Assembly: GCA_963556255.1 (NCBI GenBank)
Contig: OY744615.1
Location: 11,862,115 to 11,926,114, forward strand
Source of the DNA: Allolobophora icterica
Lineage: Eukaryota > Annelida > Clitellata > Crassiclitellata > Lumbricidae
DNA length: 64,000 nt
Reading direction: 5' to 3'
Numbering within the stretch: the first letter of the stretch is position 1; each line of letters begins with the position of its first letter. Made by a program: the position numbers and the translations under genes. The notes under the pieces were generated by a model. That model made no database searches. It saw only the letters and a list, made by a program, of their open reading frames with translations, and had not been told where the DNA came from. Positions 6,800-21,775 of the stretch are shown one piece after another.

Positions 6800-9700
6800 A
6801 AATCTGCATCGGACACGCGATTTCCCAGTGTCCGAGTTTTACACCCTGCCAGAGGCCATATAAATTTTTACGAGAATTGCTCTAATTCAAATTCTAAGAC
6901 AGATTAACACCTCTACCAAGCAGAAATCATATCACAGCACGATCTCCTACGATATACCATGCACCAACATCAAATCGGACATAAAATGTTTTTTGAAAAA
7001 TTTCTCTAATTCATCAAATCTGCATCGGAAACGCGATTTCCCAGTGTCCGAGTTTTACACCCTGCCAGAGGCCAAATAAATCTTTACGAAAATTGCTCTA
7101 ATTCAAATTCTAAGACAGATTAACACCTCTACCAAGCAGAAATCATATCACAGCACGATCTCCTACGATATACCATGCACCAACATCAAATCGGACATAA
7201 AATGTTTTTTAAAAATTTCTCTAATTCATCAAATCTGCATCGGAAACGCGATTTCCCAGTGTCCGAGTTTTACACCCTGCCAGAGGCCAAATAAATTTTT
7301 ACGAGAATTGCTCTAATTCAAATATTCTAAGACAGATTAACACCTCTACCAAGCAGAAATCATATCACAGCACGATCTCCTACGATATACCATGCACCAA
7401 CATCAAATCGGACATAAAATGTTTTTTGAAAAATTTCTCTAATTCATCAAATCTGCATCGGAAACGCGATTTCCCAGTGTCCGAGTTTTACACCCTGCCA
7501 GAGGCCAAATAAATCTTTACGAAAATTGCTCTAATTCAAATTCTAAGACAGATTAACACCTCTACCAATCAGAAATCATATCACAGCACGATCTCCTACG
7601 ATATACCATGCACCAACATCAAATCGGACATAAAATGTTTTTTGAAAAATTTCTCTAATTCATCAAATCTGCATCGGAAACGCGATTTCCCACTGTCCGA
7701 GTTTTACACCCTGCCAGAGGCCATATAAATCTTTACGAAAATTGCTCTAATTCAAATATTCTAAGACAGATTAACACCTCTACCAAGCAGAAATCATATC
7801 ACAGCACGATCTCCTACGATATACCATGCACCAACATCAAATCGGACATAAAATGTTTTTTGAAAAATTTCTGTAATTCATCAAATCTGCATCGGAAACG
7901 CGATTTCCCAGTGTCCGAGTTGCACACCCTGCCAGGGGCCAAATAAATCTTTACGAAAATTGCTCTAATTCAAATTCTAAGACAGATTAACACCTCTACC
8001 AAGCAGAAATCATATCACAGCACGATCTCCTACGATATACCATGCACCAACATCAAATCGGACATAAAATGTTTTTTGAAAAATTTCTCTAATTCATCAA
8101 ATCTGCATCGGAAACGCGATTTCCCACTGTCCGAGTTTTACACCCTGCCAGAGGCCATATAAATTTTTACGAGAATTGCTCTAATTCAAATTCTAAGACA
8201 GATTAACACCTCTACCAAGCAGAAATCATATCACAGCACGATCTCCTACGATATACCATGCAGCAACATCAAATCGGACATAAAATGTTTCTTAAAAATT
8301 TCTCTAATTCATCAAATCTGCATCGGACACGCGATTTCCCAGTGTCCGAGTTTTACACCCTGCCAGAGGCCATATAAATTTTTACGAGAATTGCTCTAAT
8401 TCAAATTCTAAGACAGATTAACACCTCTACCAAGCAGAAATCATATCACAGCACGATCTCCTACGATATACCATGCACCAACATCAAATCGGACATAAAA
8501 TGTTTTTTGAAAAATTTCTCTAATTCATCAAATCTGCATCGGAAACGCGATTTCCCAGTGTCCGAGTTTTACACCCTGCCAGAGGCCAAATAAATCTTTA
8601 CGAAAATTGCTCTAATTCAAATTCTAAGACAGATTAACACCTCTACCAAGCAGAAATCATATCACAGCACGATCTCCTACGATATACCATGCACCAACAT
8701 CAAATCGGACATAAAATGTTTTTTAAAAATTTCTCTAATTCATCAAATCTGCATCGGAAACGCGATTTCCCAGTGTCCGAGTTTTACACCCTGCCAGAGG
8801 CCAAATAAATTTTTACGAGAATTGCTCTAATTCAAATATTCTAAGACAGATTAACACCTCTACCAAGCAGAAATCATATCACAGCACGATCTCCTACGAT
8901 ATACCATGCACCAACATCAAATCGGACATAAAATGTTTTTTGAAAAATTTCTCTAATTCATCAAATCTGCATCGGAAACGCGATTTCCCAGTGTCCGAGT
9001 TTTACACCCTGCCAGAGGCCAAATAAATCTTTACGAAAATTGCTCTAATTCAAATTCTAAGACAGATTAACACCTCTACCAATCAGAAATCATATCACAG
9101 CACGATCTCCTACGATATACCATGCACCAACATCAAATCGGACATAAAATGTTTTTTGAAAAATTTCTCTAATTCATCAAATCTGCATCGGAAACGCGAT
9201 TTCCCACTGTCCGAGTTTTACACCCTGCCAGAGGCCATATAAATCTTTACGAAAATTGCTCTAATTCAAATATTCTAAGACAGATTAACACCTCTACCAA
9301 GCAGAAATCATATCACAGCACGATCTCCTACGATATACCATGCACCAACATCAAATCGGACATAAAATGTTTTTTGAAAAATTTCTGTAATTCATCAAAT
9401 CTGCATCGGAAACGCGATTTCCCAGTGTCCGAGTTGCACACCCTGCCAGGGGCCAAATAAATCTTTACGAAAATTGCTCTAATTCAAATTCTAAGACAGA
9501 TTAACACCTCTACCAAGCAGAAATCATATCACAGCACGATCTCCTACGATATACCATGCACCAACATCAAATCGGACATAAAATGTTTTTTGAAAAATTT
9601 CTCTAATTCATCAAATCTGCATCGGAAACGCGATTTCCCACTGTCCGAGTTTTACACCCTGCCAGAGGCCATATAAATTTTTACGAGAATTGCTCTAATT

Positions 9701-9815
9701 CAAATTCTAAGACAGATTAACACCTCTACCAAGCAGAAATCATATCACAGCACGATCTCCTACGATATACCATGCACCAACATCAAATCGGACATAAAAT
9801 GTTTTTTGAAAAATT
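6800..9815 (+). repeat. Higher-order repeat, two copies of a 7-monomer unit (1,514 bp)
   Basis: Matching variants lie exactly 1,514 bp apart: CAAATATTC at 7321 and 8835, and CTGTAATTC at 7871 and 9385. The match runs from about 6800 to 8260 and from 8314 to 9775, and ends where CAGCAACATC (8262) faces CACCAACATC (9776). The length is seven monomers plus two 2-bp insertions and minus two 1-bp deletions. This is a direct tandem duplication of near-identical units. Confidence 0.8.
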
Positions 9816-10219
9816 TCTCTAATTCATCAAATCTGCATCGGAAACGCGATTTCCCAGTGTCCGAGTTTTACACCCTGCCAGAGGCCAAATAAATCTTTAC
9901 GAAAATTGCTCTAATTCAAATTCTAAGACAGATTAACACCTCTACCAAGCAGAAATCATATCACAGCACGATCTCCTACGATATACCATGCACCAACATC
10001 AAATCGGACATAAAATGTTTTTTAAAAATTTCTCTAATTCATCAAATCTGCATCGGAAACGCGATTTCCCACTGTCCGAGTTTTACACTCTGCCAGAGGC
10101 CAAATAAATCTTTACGAAAATTGCTCAAATTCAAATTCTAAGACAGAATAACACCTCTACCAAGCAGAAATCATATCACAGCACGATCTCCTACGATATA
10201 CCATGCACCAACATCAAAT

Positions 10220-13200
10220 CGGACATAAAATGTTTTTTAAAAATTTCTCTAATTCATCAAATCTGCATCGGAAACGCGATTTCCCAGTGTCCGAGTTTTA
10301 CACCCTGCCAGAGGCCAAATAAATTTTTACGAGAATTGCTCTAATTCAAATATTCTAAGACAGATTAACACCTCTACCAAGCAGAAATCATATCACAGCA
10401 CGATCTCCTACGATATACCATGCACCAACATCAAATCGGACATAAAATGTTTTTTGAAAAATTTCTCTAATTCATCAAATCTGCATCGGAAACGCGATTT
10501 CCCAGTGTCCGAGTTTTAAACCCTGCCAGAGGCCAAATAAATCTTTACGAAAATTGCTCTAATTCAAATTCTAAGACAGATTAACACCTCTACCAAGCAG
10601 AAATCATATCACAGCACGATCTCCTACGATATACCATGCAGCAACATCAAATCGGACATAAAATGTTTTTTGAAAAATTTCTCTAATTCATCAAATCTGC
10701 ATCGGAAACGCGATTTCCCAGTGTCCGAGTTTTACACCCTGCCAAAGGCCATATAAATTTTTACGAAAATTGCTCTAATTCAAATTCTAAGACAGATTAA
10801 CACCTCTACCAAGCAGAAATCATATCACAGCACGATCTCCTACGATATACCATGCAGCAACATCAAATCGGACATAAAATGTTTTTTAAAAATTTCTCTA
10901 ATTCATCAAATCTGCATCGGAAACGCGATTTCCCAGTGTCCGAGTTTTACACCCTGCCAGAGGCCATATACATTTTTACGAGAATTGCTCTAATTCAAAT
11001 ATTCTAAGACAGATTAACACCTCTACCAAGCAGAAATCATATTAAAGCACGATCTCCTACGATATACCATGCACCAACATCAAATCGGACATAAAATGTT
11101 TTTTGAAAAATTTCTCTAATTCATCAAATCTGCATCGGAAACGCGATTTCCCAGTGTCCGAGTTTTACACCCTGCCAGAGGCCAAATAAATCTTTACGAA
11201 AATTGCTCTAATTCAAATTCTAAGACAGATTAACACCTCTACCAATCAGAAATCATATCACAGCACGATCTCCTACGATATACCATGCACCAACATCAAA
11301 TCGGACATAAAATGTTTTTTGAAAAATTTCTCTAATTCATCAAATCTGCATCGGAAACGCGATTTCCCACTGTCCGAGTTTTACACCCTGCCAGAGTCCA
11401 TATAAATCTTTACGAAAATTGCTCTAATTCAAATATTCTAAGACAGATTAACACCTCTACCAAGCAGAAATCATATCACAGCACGATCTCCTACGATATA
11501 CCATGCACCAACATCAAATCGGACATAAAATGTTTTTTGAAAAATTTCTGTAATTCATCAAATCTGCATCGGAAACGCGATTTCCCAGTGTCCGAGTTGC
11601 ACACCCTGCCAGGGGCCAAATAAATCTTTACGAAAATTGCTCTAATTCAAATTCTAAGACAGATTAACACCTCTACCAAGCAGAAATCATATCACAGCAC
11701 GATCTCCTACGATATACCATGCACCAACATCAAATCGGACATAAAATGTTTTTTGAAAAATTTCTCTAATTCATCAAATCTGCATCGGAAACGCGATTTC
11801 CCAGTGTCCGAGTTTTACACCCTGCCAGAGGCCAAATAAATCTTTACGAAAATTGCTCTAATTCAAATTCTAAGACAGATTAACACCTCTACCAAGCAGA
11901 AATCATATCACAGCACGATCTCCTACGATATACCATGCACCAACATCAAATCGGACATAAAATGTTTTTTAAAAATTTCTCTAATTCATCAAATCTGCAT
12001 CGGAAACGCGATTTCCCACTGTCCGAGTTTTACACCCTGCCAGAGGCCAAATAAATCTTTACGAAAATTGCTCAAATTCAAATTCTAAGACAGAATAACA
12101 CCTCTACCAAGCAGAAATCATATCACAGCACGATCTCCTACGATATACCATGCACCAACATCAAATCGGACATAAAATGTTTTTTAAAAATTTCTCTAAT
12201 TCATCAAATCTGCATCGGAAACGCGATTTCCCAGTGTCCGAGTTTTACACCCTGCCAGAGGCCAAATAAATTTTTACGAGAATTGCTCTAATTCAAATAT
12301 TCTAAGACAGATTAACACCTCTACCAAGCAGAAATCATATCACAGCACGATCTCCTACGATATACCATGCACCAACATCAAATCGGACATAAAATGTTTT
12401 TTGAAAAATTTCTCTAATTCATCAAATCTGCATCGGAAACGCGATTTCCCAGTGTCCGAGTTTTACACCCTGCCAGAGGCCAAATAAATCTTTACGAAAA
12501 TTGCTCTAATTCAAATTCTAAGACAGATTAACACCTCTACCAATCAGAAATCATATCACAGCACGATCTCCTACGATATACCATGCACCAACATCAAATC
12601 GGACATAAAATGTTTTTTGAAAAATTTCTCTAATTCATCAAATCTGCATCGGAAACGCGATTTCCCACTGTCCGAGTTTTACACCCTGCCAGAGGCCATA
12701 TAAATCTTTACGAAAATTGCTCTAATTCAAATATTCTAAGACAGATTAACACCTCTACCAAGCAGAAATCATATCACAGCACGATCTCCTACGATATACC
12801 ATGCACCAACATCAAATCGGACATAAAATGTTTTTTGAAAAATTTCTCTAATTCATCAAATCTGCATCGGAAACGCGATTTCCCACTGTCCGAGTTTTAC
12901 ACCCTGCCAGAGGCCATATAAATTTTTACGAGAATTGCTCTAATTCAAATTCTAAGACAGATTAACACCTCTACCAAGCAGAAATCATATCACAGCACGA
13001 TCTCCTACGATATACCATGCACCAACATCAAATCGGACATAAAATGTTTTTTGAAAAATTTCTCTAATTCATCAAATCTGCATCGGAAACGCGATTTCCC
13101 AGTGTCCGAGTTTTACACCCTGCCAGAGGCCAAATAAATCTTTACGAAAATTGCTCTAATTCAAATTCTAAGACAGATTAACACCTCTACCAAGCAGAAA

Positions 13201-16200
13201 TCATATCACAGCACGATCTCCTACGATATACCATGCACCAACATCAAATCGGACATAAAATGTTTTTTAAAAATTTCTCTAATTCATCAAATCTGCATCG
13301 GAAACGCGATTTCCCACTGTCCGAGTTTTACACTCTGCCAGAGGCCAAATAAATCTTTACGAAAATTGCTCAAATTCAAATTCTAAGACAGAATAACACC
13401 TCTACCAAGCAGAAATCATATCACAGCACGATCTCCTACGATATACCATGCACCAACATCAAATCTGACATAAAATGTTTTTTAAAAATTTCTCTAATTC
13501 ATCAAATCTGCATCGGAAACGCGATTTCCCAGTGTCCGAGTTTTACACCCTGCCAGAGGCCAAATAAATTTTTACGAGAATTGCTCTAATTCAAATATTC
13601 GAAGACAGATTAACACCTCTACCAAGCAGAAATCATATCACAGCACGATCTCCTACGATATAACATGCACCAACATCAAATCGGACATAAAATGTTTTTT
13701 GAAAAATTTCTCTAATTCATCAAATCTGCATCGGAAACGCGATTTCCCAGTGTCCGAGTTTTACACCCTGCCAGAGGCCAAATAAATCTTTACGAAAATT
13801 GCTCTAATTCAAATTCTAAGACAGATTAACACCTCTACCAAGCAGAAATCATATCACAGCACGATCTCCTACGATATACCATGCAGCAACATCAAATCGG
13901 ACATAAAATGTTTTTTGAAAAATTTCTCTAATTCATCAAATCTGCATCGGAAACGCGATTTCCCAGTGTCCGAGTTTTACACCCTGCCAAAGGCCATATA
14001 AATTTTTACGAAAATTGCTCTAATTCAAATTCTAAGACAGATTAACACCTCTACCAAGCAGAAATCATATCACAGCACGATCTCCTACGATATACCATGC
14101 AGCAACATCAAATCGGACATAAAATGTTTTTTAAAAATTTCTCTAATTCATCAAATCTGCATCGGAAACGCGATTTCCCAGTGTCCGAGTTTTACACCCT
14201 GCCAGAGGCCAAATAAATTTTTACGAGAATTGCTCTAATTCAAATATTCTAAGACAGATTAACACCTCTACCAAGCAGAAATCATATCACAGCACGATCT
14301 CCTACGATATACCATGCACCAACATCAAATCGGACATAAAATGTTTTTTGAAAAATTTCTCTAATTCATCAAATCTGCATCGGAAACGCGATTTCCCAGT
14401 GTCCGAGTTTTAAACCCTGCCAGAGGCCAAATAAATCTTTACGAAAATTGCTCTAATTCAAATTCTAAGACAGATTAACACCTCTACCAAGCAGAAATCA
14501 TATCACAGCACGATCTCCTACGATATACCATGCAGCAACATCAAATCGGACATAAAATGTTTTTTGAAAAATTTCTCTAATTCATCAAATCTGCATCGGA
14601 AACGCGATTTCCCAGTGTCCGAGTTTTACACCCTGCCAAAGGCCATATAAATTTTTACGAAAATTGCTCTAATTCAAATTCTAAGACAGATTAACACCTC
14701 TACCAAGCAGAAATCATATCACAGCACGATCTCCTACGATATACCATGCAGCAACATCAAATCGGACATAAAATGTTTTTTAAAAATTTCTCTAATTCAT
14801 CAAATCTGCATCGGAAACGCGATTTCCCAGTGTCCGAGTTTTACACCCTGCCAGAGGCCATATACATTTTTACGAGAATTGCTCTAATTCAAATATTCTA
14901 AGACAGATTAACACCTCTACCAAGCAGAAATCATATTAAAGCACGATCTCCTACGATATACCATGCACCAACATCAAATCGGACATAAAATGTTTTTTGA
15001 AAAATTTCTCTAATTCATCAAATCTGCATCGGAAACGCGATTTCCCAGTGTCCGAGTTTTACACCCTGCCAGAGGCCAAATAAATCTTTACGAAAATTGC
15101 TCTAATTCAAATTCTAAGACAGATTAACACCTCTACCAATCAGAAATCATATCACAGCACGATCTCCTACGATATACCATGCACCAACATCAAATCGGAC
15201 ATAAAATGTTTTTTGAAAAATTTCTCTAATTCATCAAATCTGCATCGGAAACGCGATTTCCCACTGTCCGAGTTTTACACCCTGCCAGAGTCCATATAAA
15301 TCTTTACGAAAATTGCTCTAATTCAAATATTCTAAGACAGATTAACACCTCTACCAAGCAGAAATCATATCACAGCACGATCTCCTACGATATACCATGC
15401 ACCAACATCAAATCGGACATAAAATGTTTTTTGAAAAATTTCTGTAATTCATCAAATCTGCATCGGAAACGCGATTTCCCAGTGTCCGAGTTGCACACCC
15501 TGCCAGGGGCCAAATAAATCTTTACGAAAATTGCTCTAATTCAAATTCTAAGACAGATTAACACCTCTACCAAGCAGAAATCATATCACAGCACGATCTC
15601 CTACGATATACCATGCACCAACATCAAATCGGACATAAAATGTTTTTTGAAAAATTTCTCTAATTCATCAAATCTGCATCGGAAACGCGATTTCCCAGTG
15701 TCCGAGTTTTACACCCTGCCAGAGGCCAAATAAATCTTTACGAAAATTGCTCTAATTCAAATTCTAAGACAGATTAACACCTCTACCAAGCAGAAATCAT
15801 ATCACAGCACGATCTCCTACGATATACCATGCACCAACATCAAATCGGACATAAAATGTTTTTTAAAAATTTCTCTAATTCATCAAATCTGCATCGGAAA
15901 CGCGATTTCCCACTGTCCGAGTTTTACACCCTGCCAGAGGCCAAATAAATCTTTACGAAAATTGCTCAAATTCAAATTCTAAGACAGAATAACACCTCTA
16001 CCAAGCAGAAATCATATCACAGCACGATCTCCTACGATATACCATGCACCAACATCAAATCGGACATAAAATGTTTTTTAAAAATTTCTCTAATTCATCA
16101 AATCTGCATCGGAAACGCGATTTCCCAGTGTCCGAGTTTTACACCCTGCCAGAGGCCAAATAAATTTTTACGAGAATTGCTCTAATTCAAATATTCTAAG

Positions 16201-19200
16201 ACAGATTAACACCTCTACCAAGCAGAAATCATATCACAGCACGATCTCCTACGATATACCATGCACCAACATCAAATCGGACATAAAATGTTTTTTGAAA
16301 AATTTCTCTAATTCATCAAATCTGCATCGGAAACGCGATTTCCCAGTGTCCGAGTTTTACACCCTGCCAGAGGCCAAATAAATCTTTACGAAAATTGCTC
16401 TAATTCAAATTCTAAGACAGATTAACACCTCTACCAATCAGAAATCATATCACAGCACGATCTCCTACGATATACCATGCACCAACATCAAATCGGACAT
16501 AAAATGTTTTTTGAAAAATTTCTCTAATTCATCAAATCTGCATCGGAAACGCGATTTCCCACTGTCCGAGTTTTACACCCTGCCAGAGGCCATATAAATC
16601 TTTACGAAAATTGCTCTAATTCAAATATTCTAAGACAGATTAACACCTCTACCAAGCAGAAATCATATCACAGCACGATCTCCTACGATATACCATGCAC
16701 CAACATCAAATCGGACATAAAATGTTTTTTGAAAAATTTCTCTAATTCATCAAATCTGCATCGGAAACGCGATTTCCCACTGTCCGAGTTTTACACCCTG
16801 CCAGAGGCCATATAAATTTTTACGAGAATTGCTCTAATTCAAATTCTAAGACAGATTAACACCTCTACCAAGCAGAAATCATATCACAGCACGATCTCCT
16901 ACGATATACCATGCACCAACATCAAATCGGACATAAAATGTTTTTTGAAAAATTTCTCTAATTCATCAAATCTGCATCGGAAACGCGATTTCCCAGTGTC
17001 CGAGTTTTACACCCTGCCAGAGGCCAAATAAATCTTTACGAAAATTGCTCTAATTCAAATTCTAAGACAGATTAACACCTCTACCAAGCAGAAATCATAT
17101 CACAGCACGATCTCCTACGATATACCATGCACCAACATCAAATCGGACATAAAATGTTTTTTAAAAATTTCTCTAATTCATCAAATCTGCATCGGAAACG
17201 CGATTTCCCACTGTCCGAGTTTTACACCCTGCCAGAGGCCAAATAAATTTTTACGAGAATTGCTCTAATTCAAATATTCTAAGACAGATTAACACCTCTA
17301 CCAAGCAGAAATCATATCACAGCACGATCTCCTACGATATACCATGCAGCAACATCAAATCGGACATAAAATGTTTTTTAAAAATTTCTCTAATTCATCA
17401 AATCTGCATCGGAAACGCGATTTCCCAGTGTCCGAGTTTTACACCCTGCCAGAGGCCAAATAAATTTTTACGAGAATTGCTCTAATTCAAATATTCTAAG
17501 ACAGATTAACACCTCTACCAAGCAGAAATCATATCACAGCACGATCTCCTACGATATACCATGCACCAACATCAAATCGGACATAAAATGTTTTTTGAAA
17601 AATTTCTCTAATTCATCAAATCTGCATCGGAAACGCGATTTCCCAGTGTCCGAGTTTTACACCCTGCCAGAGGCCATATAAATGTTTACGAGAATTGCTC
17701 TAATTCAAATTCTAAGACAGATTAACACCTCTACCAAGCAGAAATCATATCACAGCACGATCTCCTACGATATACCATGCAGCAACATCAAATCGGACAT
17801 AAAATGTTTTTTAAAAATTTCTCTAATTCATCAAATCTGCATCGGAAACGCGATTTCCCAGTGTCCGAGTTTTACACCCTGCCAGAGGCCAAATAAATTT
17901 TTACGAGAATTGCTCTAATTCAAATATTCTAAGACAGATTAACACCTCTACCAAGCAGAAATCATATCACAGCACGATCTCCTACGATATACCATGCACC
18001 AACATCAAATCGGACATAAAATGTTTTTTGAAAAATTTCTCTAATTCATCAAATCTGCATCGGAAACGCGATTTCCCAGTGTCCGAGTTTTAAACCCTGC
18101 CAGAGGCCAAATAAATCTTTACGAAAATTGCTCTAATTCAAATTCTAAGACAGATTAACACCTCTACCAAGCAGAAATCATATCACAGCACGATCTCCTA
18201 CGATATACCATGCAGCAACATCAAATCGGACATAAAATGTTTTTTGAAAAATTTCTCTAATTCATCAAATCTGCATCGGAAACGCGATTTCCCAGTGTCC
18301 GAGTTTTACACCCTGCCAAAGGCCATATAAATTTTTACGAAAATTGCTCTAATTCAAATTCTAAGACAGATTAACACCTCTACCAAGCAGAAATCATATC
18401 ACAGCACGATCTCCTACGATATACCATGCAGCAACATCAAATCGGACATAAAATGTTTTTTAAAAATTTCTCTAATTCATCAAATCTGCATCGGAAACGC
18501 GATTTCCCAGTGTCCGAGTTTTACACCCTGCCAGAGGCCATATACATTTTTACGAGAATTGCTCTAATTCAAATATTCTAAGACAGATTAACACCTCTAC
18601 CAAGCAGAAATCATATTAAAGCACGATCTCCTACGATATACCATGCACCAACATCAAATCGGACATAAAATGTTTTTTGAAAAATTTCTCTAATTCATCA
18701 AATCTGCATCGGAAACGCGATTTCCCAGTGTCCGAGTTTTACACCCTGCCAGAGGCCAAATAAATCTTTACGAAAATTGCTCTAATTCAAATTCTAAGAC
18801 AGATTAACACCTCTACCAATCAGAAATCATATCACAGCACGATCTCCTACGATATACCATGCACCAACATCAAATCGGACATAAAATGTTTTTTGAAAAA
18901 TTTCTCTAATTCATCAAATCTGCATCGGAAACGCGATTTCCCACTGTCCGAGTTTTACACCCTGCCAGAGTCCATATAAATCTTTACGAAAATTGCTCTA
19001 ATTCAAATATTCTAAGACAGATTAACACCTCTACCAAGCAGAAATCATATCACAGCACGATCTCCTACGATATACCATGCACCAACATCAAATCGGACAT
19101 AAAATGTTTTTTGAAAAATTTCTGTAATTCATCAAATCTGCATCGGAAACGCGATTTCCCAGTGTCCGAGTTGCACACCCTGCCAGGGGCCAAATAAATC

Positions 19201-21775
19201 TTTACGAAAATTGCTCTAATTCAAATTCTAAGACAGATTAACACCTCTACCAAGCAGAAATCATATCACAGCACGATCTCCTACGATATACCATGCACCA
19301 ACATCAAATCGGACATAAAATGTTTTTTGAAAAATTTCTCTAATTCATCAAATCTGCATCGGAAACGCGATTTCCCAGTGTCCGAGTTTTACACCCTGCC
19401 AGAGGCCAAATAAATCTTTACGAAAATTGCTCTAATTCAAATTCTAAGACAGATTAACACCTCTACCAAGCAGAAATCATATCACAGCACGATCTCCTAC
19501 GATATACCATGCACCAACATCAAATCGGACATAAAATGTTTTTTAAAAATTTCTCTAATTCATCAAATCTGCATCGGAAACGCGATTTCCCACTGTCCGA
19601 GTTTTACACCCTGCCAGAGGCCAAATAAATCTTTACGAAAATTGCTCAAATTCAAATTCTAAGACAGAATAACACCTCTACCAAGCAGAAATCATATCAC
19701 AGCACGATCTCCTACGATATACCATGCACCAACATCAAATCGGACATAAAATGTTTTTTAAAAATTTCTCTAATTCATCAAATCTGCATCGGAAACGCGA
19801 TTTCCCAGTGTCCGAGTTTTACACCCTGCCAGAGGCCAAATAAATTTTTACGAGAATTGCTCTAATTCAAATATTCTAAGACAGATTAACACCTCTACCA
19901 AGCAGAAATCATATCACAGCACGATCTCCTACGATATACCATGCACCAACATCAAATCGGACATAAAATGTTTTTTGAAAAATTTCTCTAATTCATCAAA
20001 TCTGCATCGGAAACGCGATTTCCCAGTGTCCGAGTTTTACACCCTGCCAGAGGCCAAATAAATCTTTACGAAAATTGCTCTAATTCAAATTCTAAGACAG
20101 ATTAACACCTCTACCAATCAGAAATCATATCACAGCACGATCTCCTACGATATACCATGCACCAACATCAAATCGGACATAAAATGTTTTTTGAAAAATT
20201 TCTCTAATTCATCAAATCTGCATCGGAAACGCGATTTCCCACTGTCCGAGTTTTACACCCTGCCAGAGGCCATATAAATCTTTACGAAAATTGCTCTAAT
20301 TCAAATATTCTAAGACAGATTAACACCTCTACCAAGCAGAAATCATATCACAGCACGATCTCCTACGATATACCATGCACCAACATCAAATCGGACATAA
20401 AATGTTTTTTGAAAAATTTCTCTAATTCATCAAATCTGCATCGGAAACGCGATTTCCCACTGTCCGAGTTTTACACCCTGCCAGAGGCCATATAAATTTT
20501 TACGAGAATTGCTCTAATTCAAATTCTAAGACAGATTAACACCTCTACCAAGCAGAAATCATATCACAGCACGATCTCCTACGATATACCATGCACCAAC
20601 ATCAAATCGGACATAAAATGTTTTTTGAAAAATTTCTCTAATTCATCAAATCTGCATCGGAAACGCGATTTCCCAGTGTCCGAGTTTTACACCCTGCCAG
20701 AGGCCAAATAAATCTTTACGAAAATTGCTCTAATTCAAATTCTAAGACAGATTAACACCTCTACCAAGCAGAAATCATATCACAGCACGATCTCCTACGA
20801 TATACCATGCACCAACATCAAATCGGACATAAAATGTTTTTTAAAAATTTCTCTAATTCATCAAATCTGCATCGGAAACGCGATTTCCCACTGTCCGAGT
20901 TTTACACTCTGCCAGAGGCCAAATAAATCTTTACGAAAATTGCTCAAATTCAAATTCTAAGACAGAATAACACCTCTACCAAGCAGAAATCATATCACAG
21001 CACGATCTCCTACGATATACCATGCACCAACATCAAATCTGACATAAAATGTTTTTTAAAAATTTCTCTAATTCATCAAATCTGCATCGGAAACGCGATT
21101 TCCCAGTGTCCGAGTTTTACACCCTGCCAGAGGCCAAATAAATTTTTACGAGAATTGCTCTAATTCAAATATTCGAAGACAGATTAACACCTCTACCAAG
21201 CAGAAATCATATCACAGCACGATCTCCTACGATATACCATGCACCAACATCAAATCGGACATAAAATGTTTTTTGAAAAATTTCTCTAATTCATCAAATC
21301 TGCATCGGAAACGCGATTTCCCAGTGTCCGAGTTTTACACCCTGCCAGAGGCCAAATAAATCTTTACGAAAATTGCTCTAATTCAAATTCTAAGACAGAT
21401 TAACACCTCTACCAAGCAGAAATCATATCACAGCACGATCTCCTACGATATACCATGCAGCAACATCAAATCGGACATAAAATGTTTTTTGAAAAATTTC
21501 TCTAATTCATCAAATCTGCATCGGAAACGCGATTTCCCAGTGTCCGAGTTTTACACCCTGCCAAAGGCCATATAAATTTTTACGAAAATTGCTCTAATTC
21601 AAATTCTAAGACAGATTAACACCTCTACCAAGCAGAAATCATATCACAGCACGATCTCCTACGATATACCATGCAGCAACATCAAATCGGACATAAAATG
21701 TTTTTTAAAAATTTCTCTAATTCATCAAATCTGCATCGGAAACGCGATTTCCCAGTGTCCGAGTTTTACACCCTG
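10220..21775 (+). repeat. Higher-order repeat, 18- and 17-monomer units (3,894 and 3,680 bp)
   Basis: The rare form GTTTTAAACCC occurs at about 10513, 14407 and 18087, and CATATTAAAGC near 11040, 14935 and 18615, giving offsets of 3,894 then 3,680 bp. The first block (from about 10220) matches the second (from about 14114) for about 3.1 kb, to 13320 and 17214. It matches the third (from about 17794) for about 3.95 kb, including the rare ATTCGAAGAC at about 13600 and 21172. Differences are very few, for example TAACATGC at about 13662 against TACCATGC in the third block. Boundaries are approximate. Confidence 0.75.

Noticed and set aside
17682..17918. 71-78 codon frames starting at ATGTTTACG in some monomers (also 23090, 26113, 28705, 35190)
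   Set aside because: They arise from a single T-to-G change making ATG in a monomer whose length is a multiple of three, and they translate plain satellite sequence. No sign of selection for coding.
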